NCBI GenBank assembly: GCA_002794785.1
Contig: NBBA01000006.1
Span: 558,001-622,000 of the forward strand
Reading direction: 5' to 3'
DNA: 64,000 bases
DNA from: Coniferiporia sulphurascens
Taxonomy: Eukaryota; Basidiomycota; Agaricomycetes; Hymenochaetales; Hymenochaetaceae
Shown here piece after piece: positions 56,103 through 64,000 of the stretch (the first letter of the stretch is position 1; every line of letters begins with the position of its first letter). The notes beneath the pieces were generated by a model. The model did no database searches. It worked only from the letters and a program-made list of their open reading frames with translations, and was not told the DNA's origin. A program made the translations under genes and the position numbers.

Positions 56103-58829
56103 ATGAAGAGCATACACTCTACTAAGCGGCTCTACTCCATCGCCGCGTCTCCACCCCTCAAGCCTGCCTCAAAATCGAGCGCGGTGCGATCCATCCCCAC
56201 CAGCCCCCGCCCACGTCGTGCCTCGCTCTCGATATCCGCTTCATCGTCGGCATCGACTTCGGGCTCCTCTTCTGCGACAGGTTCGGGTCTAGGGAGCCCA
56301 AATAGCCGTTCACTTTACACGAATACGGTCCCGCTGCACGGCTTCGAGTATGGCCCACCTCCGCCACCCCTTCCTACCTCGCGCCCCGGAAATCCACATG
56401 CTGTCTCGACCACGCGACCTTCCGCGGGCGAAGTGCAAACACAGCCGGCGAACGGAAATACAGCTAACAACACCGCTCAAAACCCGCACCCGCCCCAGTC
56501 TCAGTCTCACTCCCAGTCGCAGTCACAGACTCAGGCGCATCCACAGCCGACACAACAGGGCACGCAGGGTCAGAGTCACCATGGGCAGGCCCACGGCGGG
56601 CAGCAGGCTGAGGGAGGGAGCCAACCGCTCCTTGGCTCGACATCACTTACGTTTTCACTCGCTGCACCGGCGCCTCCGCCCGGCTCTAGTCCGCCCGATC
56701 GTGGTCTCCTTTTGAGTGGTCCGCACGCCGGTATTGCGGCTGGTCAGGCCTTGCGCGCCCGAGAGGCCGCTGCCGATGGCGCGGATGGACGGGGCCGCGA
56801 AGGGGAGGAGGGATTAGCGGCGAAGGAGACAGGTGGAAACCGGCGGATCTACCAACTCGATGTTGGTGCATACGGGATACCGAAACGGGGACGAGAGAGA
56901 GGAAGAGGAAGAGAAGGGCCGTGTGGTTGTGCGCGTTGTCTGGAAAATGACGAGGTACACGCTCTGGACGCCTTAGATGGTGCGGTGCAGGTCGGTGAAG
57001 ACGCATATTTCGTACGGGAGGACGCACTAGGCGTTGCAGACGGTGTCGGCGGGTGGGGCTCACGAATTGGTTCTGGCTCGAATAGAACGTCTATGGGCTC
57101 CACATCACACTCGTGCAGTTCGTGCGCTGCTGCATCGACGTCGACATCTCGCCATGCGTACACCCATACATATACGCATGCACACCACGCACATAGACCG
57201 GCGCACAGGACGCATATTGCGCAACCATCGCCTTCTGCGCTCTTTGCGCGACGACTCATGCACTTCTGTGCACGCGAGGTCGGCGAGGCACGTCTTAATG
57301 TGGCTGCAGCTTCCGAAAAAGTCATGGAAGGCGTGGAAGCGACTTCCGGTACCGGAGTAGCAGCTCATACGATGCCTAAGCCGACGCTGAAGCACGGTGG
57401 TATTTCTGCACGTGCGCCTTCGTCAGTGTTAGGCACAGGTCTATCCTACGGCCAGCGGAAACCGGGTACACAGGAGCGCGGTGTGTGGGGAAATGCGCGT
57501 CCCTTTGCTTGGCCTTGGGAGGAGGAAGTCGCTGGGGAGGACGGTTTGGCTGCATATCCGGAATACACAGCAAGCATCGAAGCGCTCGTCGAGGATGCCG
57601 GCGAGGAGCGAATGCGCGCTGCTCTGGGAGCCCCTCCGGCGACAAAAGTGCAAGAGGAAAATGTTGAACATACGGATCCGTTTGCAGGGACGATCGACCC
57701 CGTCGATGTACTCGAGCGTGCATATACCCACACGATCGACGCTCATCGTGTACGGAGGCGCGTGCGTGTTGCTAGAACGAGAACGCAAGCAGCGAAGGGC
57801 GTCCCACGATGGTGGACATACGGCCTAGGACTTGGATCCACTCCGCCTCCTCCCTCGCCTACGCTTTCCCCGCCTTTGACTTCGGCTTCGTTACGAGGGA
57901 GTCCAGGATTTGAGCACAGCGAGGATTGGGAGTGGCAGGAACGCTGGGAGCCGCTTGTTTCTGGCTCGTCGACTGCATTGCTCGCGGTGCTTTCGGGAGA
58001 CAGGTTGCGCGTTGCACACCTTGGTGATTGCGTTGGTTGGCTTGTGCGTTCTGGAGAAATGGTTTGGCGGAGTGAAGAAATGTGGTGGGGGGTGAGTACT
58101 ACGTTCGACTAATTTTTCCTCTCTATTTCTCGTCTAGTACAGCGCATTTACTGACGGGATACCCTTTCAGTTCAATTACCCGCTGCAACTTGGTCCCTCA
58201 TCACCCACGCGCCCACGCGACGCTCGCCGGTACGAGCTCACCGTGCAGGCCGATGACATTCTCATTCTTGCGTCGGATGGAATGAGCGATAATTTATGGG
58301 AGGAAGATGTCCTTGACGAAGTGCAGCGCGCGGTCGCGGTGCACCTCCCGCTCGGCTCAGAGGCGGATAGGGAGACAATGGCTCTACGAATGGGACACCT
58401 GATACTGGTTCGATTGGCCGTCGAACGCTAGCGGGTATGCTGAGCGAGGCGCTATGCTCTCGTGCACGCCGCGTGAGCGAACAGCCGCGCAGTGCGCCTT
58501 CCTCTACGGCTGCTGCTTGTGCTGCTGCTACCGATGGGAAGGACCCGAAAGAGGTGGACGAGGAAGTTCCGTTTGCTCGACGTGCACGCGAGGAGGGTCG
58601 TTCGTTCCGCGGAGGGAAGTGTGATGGTGAGCCCCCTTCTCTGAACTTTCCTCGGCACAATTCGCTCATACCTATCCTTTCTACAGATATCTCGGTGATC
58701 GTCGCCGTTATTTCGCCCATCGCACCTGCGCCTGCACTTGCACCCTCCCCTCAGCTTATACACGGGCACGTATCTGTTTCTGCACCACTTTCGGACCCGG
58801 CCCCCATAGTCGTATCGGCTCAAGCTTAG
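56103..58829 (+). CDS. PTC7-type mitochondrial PP2C phosphatase with long insertions
   Basis: Model (845 aa): 56103-58091, 58171-58320, 58371-58626, 58687-58829. PPM phosphatases of the PTC7/azr1 group dephosphorylate mitochondrial proteins, for example coenzyme Q biosynthesis factors in yeast. An Arg/Ser-rich, acid-poor N-terminus (MKSIHSTKRLYSIAASPP) fits a mitochondrial presequence. Metal-binding motifs are VGEDAYFVRE, LGVADGVGGWGS (about 298-318), VAHLGDCVGWLV (about 636), ILILASDGMSDNLWEEDVLD (about 692) and CDDISVIVAVIS (about 797). RRTLAGMLSEALCSRARRVS and EVPFARRAREEGRSF are group-specific. Disordered insertions rich in Gln/His/Ser make it more than twice the yeast length. The third junction (58320/58371) is inferred from a frame change between DEV and GRRTLAG and may be misplaced. 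Confidence 0.82.
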
Positions 58830-61800
58830 ATTGTACATCGTACACCAAGGTCCGGGCCCGAACATGAACTCTCGATAGAGAAGAAGTTGAAGGATGATAG
58901 GGCGGACAAGGAACATCGATAATCGACATGCTGACATTCTGAATCGTCGAACTGTCGGGGTTTTATCGGTCGCCTCCGAAATCAGAAGCTGTATCCGTTT
59001 TTTTCACCCTGCCTACCCTCTTAGATCTGGTGTTTCCTCCTCAAGTTACAAGTTACAAATTAAAAATATGAGCGCGACGTTCGGTATCGTATCGTATCGT
59101 ATCGTTCGCCTCGTACCGGAATCTGGTGCTCCAAGCTTTCGTGTCTTTTCTCGCTCTACACTCCAAACATCTCTACCCAAGTGACCGACCGACTAACTCA
59201 ACCGATTGGCCAGATAAACATCATCTGCATCTATGCGCGCCTGCTGCGTTGTGTATTAATCATCTTGCATTTTCTTTTTCAATGTGTCGAATCTTAAACA
59301 TTTATTCCTGCATTATCCGGCTCCGGCTCCCTTTTTTTATACTCAAATTTGCATATGCGTCCTCCTTGGAGTGCTCTTCAGATCCTTTCCGTTTTGTTCC
59401 CTTGCGCCATTTTCCCAGTCCTACAGACATCATGTTCGTGCTCGTCTTTTTTGGTCATGGCGTACATCGTACATCCACGGTGACGTCTTCCAGTATGCAC
59501 TTGCTTCTTGAGTACTGATCACGTACGCTGTCGCGTATTGCTACATACTTCCGCCGTTCTGGATTGTTTCTTGGTATCAATATCGCCGGAGGTTGGCTGA
59601 TGGGGGAAGGATACACTTTTCGTCCTAAAACATAAAGTTTAACAGTACATGTAGTGGATAGTGGATTGTGAATTCTTGCGTACAGTAGTGTATATAAAGA
59701 AAGAAGCTTATTTATTCATTCAAGATTGCGCCTGTCTGCGTGAACCTGAACTGCAGTGAAAGCGTGAAGGGACTCGAATTGGTGAAACCTAGTATCGATA
59801 TAACGGACCCGAGGTAACTAGATATACCGTATGGACCTTGCAGTCGCGACTACCGTGACATACCCACACTTATTCAGTGGCCGTAACTCCAGCTAGCTGT
59901 AATGTTCAACCTTTCTATCAGACGGTCGATCGTGGAGTGATGAAACGAGACAGTGTACCTCACCGCAGCGAACGTAATTTCTACGTGAAGTGCGAACTCT
60001 CAGGGAGAGGACCCGGGCAGGATGTGGGCAGGACGTTCGGTCAGGACAGCATAAGAATGAGGAAACCCTCCTCCCTTTTTTAGTACAGTATTATTACTAT
60101 CCGACTCCTTACTAGGTAATCGCAGGGAAAGCTGCGACTCGGATGCGAGCGATAATGTTTTCGATGAGAATGAGGCTCCGCGGCGCTCGTAGAAGTCAGC
60201 GACGGGAGCAGGTGTAGTGTTGATATAGCGAAAGCAAACGCTACCAGATTAGCACCGGGGTCAAGCCGATGAGGTAGTAGCCATGCTACTGTCTGGTCCG
60301 TGCGATACGTATAACGTATGTATGCATACGCACATAAAATATATACCGGAATGCTTCCGTTCGTGCGAATTCCCAGATGGCGGGCCGCCGTGCACGTAAC
60401 TCTCTAATTGAATGTAAACATGGACCGCGGGCGGTGGAGCCCGAGGGACAGGTCCCGGGCCGAGGTGCAGTGGCAGAGTCTTTGAGCGTAATAGCCGGAC
60501 ACTGTCTTTTTGCTCATGAATATTTTAAGAGAAGAATACACATTACAGAATGAGGAAACGGCGATTACAACGTACTCATTGCACCTTCAAGTTTGGACAC
60601 AGCGCAGGGGGACTCGGGCGCGACTGCGGAATGCAGATCGCATTCGAGCCCGAGCGCCCAGTTGATTGGGGCATATTTTCGTAATACGTAATACTGCGGC
60701 CCTGCGGGGTAAATAAGTAGCCATTTCTTGCCGTGGATCGACAAGTTGGCCACTTGGGGGCGGAAGTATATCATGGTTTGCAACAGGGGGTCGAGTCGGC
60801 GATGGTGGGGGATTCACGCACGTGCACGTGGTTGTCGCGTTTGTTAACTTTAACTATGATATAAAGGCTTATTCAACGTGCATGTATAACCTGCGACTAG
60901 AGTCTCGTCGTGGCGCCCGGCCGCAGACGAGGAACTAGATTCTCGGAGGTCCCAATAGCAAGAAGTTCTCAAACCTTCCGCTTTTTGCAATTCATTCTTT
61001 TTTTTTTTGAGCAGCCATCACAATTTCCTTTCTTTCGGGGATCTGCGGTGAGTGTGTTCGCAGTAGTATAAGACGGGAGAAAACCCAAGTCGAATAGAAC
61101 GGCCTTTTCCGTCACGGTTGAGAGACGACCTCGGATAGTCTTAACTCTTACCATATGCATGTCTGAAAAAGTCGCGCAGTCACGGCGGTAGTAGGTGCAT
61201 CCGAGTCCGCGGCACGATTGAGTTTACAACTTTATAAAAGAAGGTATGCCTCAATGTCGTAGTTCCGCATCCTAATACTCAAGCACGAAGGTTCAAATTT
61301 GGCTTTGGGGCTGGAGCGAGTGGCTGCAGTGGAGGTTTCGTTTCCTAGTTACCGCTGGCGCGCTTTCAGTTGTGCGTGTTCCAGAACGAACCCGAGCCGA
61401 TTTTAACTTCCGTATGTCCGACACTTCTCTCCGATTTACCTCGCTCGGAGAACCGTCCGTGCGCCTTCGCCTTCCCTTTGCACGTCTGAACGGGTATTCG
61501 GACGTCCCTTCGGAGGCTTTTCCAGTTAATCAATCAATGATCAAAATACCCTGGAGTATTTTTTGAATAAAATTGCAGACAACCAAAGATCAAGAAGTTG
61601 GACGTAAGCAGGGAAAAAAAATACACAGTTTAGGTTACAGTTTGCACTGCCATGGTGTGCAATGACAAGACGGGATAGAAGATGGGGCTCGGCGCGTGGT
61701 GTGCTGGACGAATGCTGGAATCTATTGGGCGAGGGAAAGCAAGAGTGTGGCGGAGGTACTCCGGGCGTACGAGAGGAGTGTATCGGGCAGGGCGAAAGCA

Positions 61801-61881
61801 AGACAAGGGCATCCTTAATCATACCTAAAGAAGCACAGAGTTTAGAATAAATGACGCGTGATTGCAAGAATAAAGATCGAC
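58830..61881. other. Intergenic 3 kb, largest gap
   Basis: The gap lies between the phosphatase 3' end (+) and the ZIP 3' end (-). A frame at 60783-60565 (-) reads KKWLLIYPAGPQYYVLRKYA and CDLHSAVAPESPCAVSKLEG, with coding-like character but no partner exons or known family. Another at 61412-61566 (+), starting MSDTSLRFTSLGEPSVRLRL, is similar in quality. Both are low-confidence. A pentanucleotide repeat is listed separately. GC-rich inverted segments (about 60430-60465) are short and irregular. Confidence 0.35.
59085..59105. repeat. (TATCG)n pentanucleotide repeat
   Basis: Four TATCG units lie in the spacer. The reverse-complement unit (ATACG) recurs at 30093-30108. Confidence 0.7.
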
Positions 61882-64000
61882 TTACACGCTGAAGCCGGGA
61901 ATAATCACAGGAACAGGAACGGGAACAGTGAGCAAAAGCAAGGACGAGATTAAATCCGGACGGAAGGCCGACTCACGCGAGTGCTGCCATCATGGCGACT
62001 CCGGCAAACAGGCTCCCGACAGCGAGGGCCTGGCGCGCAACAGGTGCACGCTTCAGCTGAGGATCTGCGACAAAGTCTGCAGCGAGCAGCTCGACACACG
62101 CTGCATACACGAGCGTGCCTGCGGATAGCGCGGACATTAGGCCTTGTGTGAGCTGCAAGGTAGCTGATGACAGCGGCAACAAGGTTAGATGAAGGCAGAG
62201 GTTTCGCGAAGGAGTAAATGAGCGCAAAGCGGATGGGAAGGGGAAGAAAAGAGCTCACTTCCAGACCCGGTGTGCGTGAGCGTCAAGCGCCCGATGATGC
62301 CCCCTGCAGGAACGGCTGTGGCGAAGAGCGCGGCGAGTGCGTGGGCACGTGCGGGAGCGTCGGCCGAGACGGCGAGTGCGGCAAGTCGTACGCCTAACGA
62401 GAGGCCTTCAAAGAGTTGATGGAAAAGGATAGCGATAAAAAGGGAAGCTAGAAGGTTGGTACGATAAGCGCCTGAAAGGGTTCTGCAATGAAAGAGTTGA
62501 AAAGCAAAGGATGGGAAGGGGAAGAATAGTAGAATATAGAGAAAGGAAGAGAAGACTCACTAAACTCAGGCCCAGACTTGATGGAAAGGGTGAGACCGAT
62601 AACCAACGAGTGAACCATGATACCTGTTTGAAGGACCTGAAAGGAAAGGAAAGGATTTAGTCATTCTCAGTTCCTTCGCTCTTCTGAACATTGAATGCGG
62701 AAGACAGGAGATATGAATGGTAATTTTGCATGAACGAAGACAAGAAGAGAAGATGCGAGGGAAGTAGAGGGGACGGTAAAATAACAGACCAGGGTATTGA
62801 TTATCTGTCTCCGCTTTCCGACGTCGTGCTTCCGATCCTCGAAATTCTCGTTGCATGTGTCTCCTTCCTCTTCTGTACCATCCTGCCCGCAACTATCGTG
62901 CTCGCCATGCTCATCCACATGGCATTCCCAAACTTCACCACTCTCGTGATCGTGGACGAGCTCCTGATCGCCACGATGGGGGTGCGAGATATGAGCATGT
63001 TGTTGTTGATGGTCATGGCTGCGGATTGGTGCATCGAGCCGCACAGTTACAGGCAAATGATCACCCGTCTCTGCCACAGTCGCGAGTAGCGCCTCATTTA
63101 AGAGTGCCGGTGTACGCCGCGCCCGTGCACTGGGTGCGCTGTGTGCCGCGTGCGCGCCAGGCTGCTCGTATCGGTGATGTCCCGCAAAGAAGGGTACCGC
63201 GCCTTTCGCTACAGCAGCATCCGGGCTATGAACGGCGCCGTATGTGGCGCTCGTCGGGTGGCCATGATGTTCCCGATGGATGTGTTTATGTTGATGTAAA
63301 TGTGGATGGGGAGCGCCAGGAGCGGATACGGAGTGAAGGAGACTCGTGCGTTCGCCGGGTGCTCGGATCAGCGCGTCTTCTTCGGGACCAGTTCCGTTAG
63401 CCCCGAAATCGGTATCCTCGACCTCACTCGCGGATAAGGAGGGCGAGTGCGCACAGTGGGTGTGGTCGTGACGCTTTTTGTGGTTGTCGGCATGGGGCTT
63501 CCTGGGTCCGTCGTGTTGTTCCGAGTGTGAGGAAGATGGGCTGTCGCACTGGGGGAGGCCGTGGTGATGGCCGTGGCTCTCGAGGTCATCCGTTCCTTCG
63601 AGGCGCTCGACGTAGGTCATCGACACATCTGAGAGCGATGGTTAGTAATTCAGCGTAGATGCCACGACTGGTAGGGCTCACATTCGACGAGGAATATAGC
63701 GAGTAACGAGGCGAGACTGTGGCGGGTGTCAGGAGTATATTCGAAGGAACGAGAATAGATACGCACACGAGAAGACCGACCCAGTGGCGGACGTCATAGT
63801 CTGCGGGAAGAGAGAGGAGCGTCTCGAAAGCGTCCTGGAGCAAATGCACGAAGGCCGTCGCAAGGATGACACCTACGAAGAACGAGAGGTTAGAGTTTGA
63901 ATGGAGTCGTTCACGCGGCGTGAGAGACACGCACCCGTCCCGAAGTGTTTGAGGATGAAAAACACAATGTGGTGTATGCGCAGGAATGAAATGCGGCGCG
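61882..64000 (-). CDS. ZIP-family zinc/iron transporter (5' truncated by window end)
   Basis: The coding strand enters the window in frame as ISFLRIHHIVFFILKHFGTG and continues VILATAFVHLLQDAFETLLS. After a short helix a very large hydrophilic loop follows (exon about 63626-62780), with many His clusters (HGHHHG, HDHTHC, HLHQHKHIHREHHGHP, HDHQQQHAHISHPH) that bind metal in ZIP proteins. The second half carries the pore helices: VLQTGIMVHSLVIGLTLSIK, then LFIAILFHQLFEGLSLGVRL and FATAVPAGGIIGRL. The last are QGLMSALSAGTLVYAACVEL and FAGVAMMAALAV. HS...G of helix IV and HQ..EG of helix V are the metal-site signature. The last coding exon is 7 nt (61888-61882) by splicing of GTGAGT at 61976; reading on would stop 3 nt later. 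The N-terminal end lies outside the window. Confidence 0.88.

Noticed and set aside
55574..56113. A 179-codon frame antisense to the phosphatase 5' region
   Set aside because: It arises from the CT/CGA-rich leader of the + strand gene; the protein would be Ser/Arg/Pro low complexity only.

Overview
This window is nuclear DNA of a filamentous fungus, very probably an Agaricomycete-type basidiomycete. The reasons are compact genes split by many introns of about 42-75 bp, very small exons, and families typical of mushroom-forming fungi: a seven-helix DUF6534-type membrane protein, a SigF-like NTF2 tandem array, an F-box/WD-like protein and a Rua1-type C-terminal domain. No rRNA, tRNA, CRISPR array or intact transposon was recognised. 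Gene models below were spliced by hand. Reading frame across every junction, conserved protein signatures and GT-AG (or stated GC-AG) ends were the criteria.

Layout. 0-5 kb: 3' end of an acidic-tail gene (+), a short-chain dehydrogenase (-) and an acetamidase/formamidase (-). 5.7-12.3 kb: the Rab geranylgeranyltransferase beta subunit (+) lies between two related genes of unknown function (P1 and P4, both -). 13.4-19.3 kb: a TCP11-domain protein (-), a rhodanese-like protein without its catalytic cysteine (-) and an F-box protein (+). 20.6-24.0 kb: three tandem copies (+) of a SigF-like NTF2 protein, each with a perfect TGACGTCA palindrome 72-79 bp before the start. 25-28.7 kb: a p24/emp24 cargo receptor (-) and P2 (-). 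30.8-33.4 kb: a Rua1-like zinc-finger regulator (-). 35.3-44.6 kb: a DUF6534-type membrane protein (+), an AlkB-like dioxygenase (-), P3 (-), ATG22 (+) and SUMO (+). 47-51.4 kb: two tandem GPI-type cysteine-rich secreted proteins (+). 52.5-58.8 kb: TOM70 (-) and a long PTC7-type PP2C phosphatase (+), divergently arranged. 61.9-64 kb: a ZIP metal transporter (-) running off the end.

The best candidate for something undescribed is the P1-P4 family. P1, P2 and P3 share a core of about 160 residues, with a motif close to GWIxLEECLxWxDAR. Each carries this core near residue 190, next to low-complexity, basic, nuclear-looking tails. P2 and P3 also share an N-terminal helix module split by an intron at the same position. 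P1 and P4 share the C-terminal signature LRR(S/T)ETTLLWG and 14 identical nucleotides across the stop codon, but P4 has lost the whole core exactly downstream of a shared intron. I do not recognise the core as any named domain. The housekeeping genes (prenylation, import, autophagy, SUMO, ER export, zinc uptake) show no common pathway; this is ordinary eukaryotic gene order with lineage-specific families between them.
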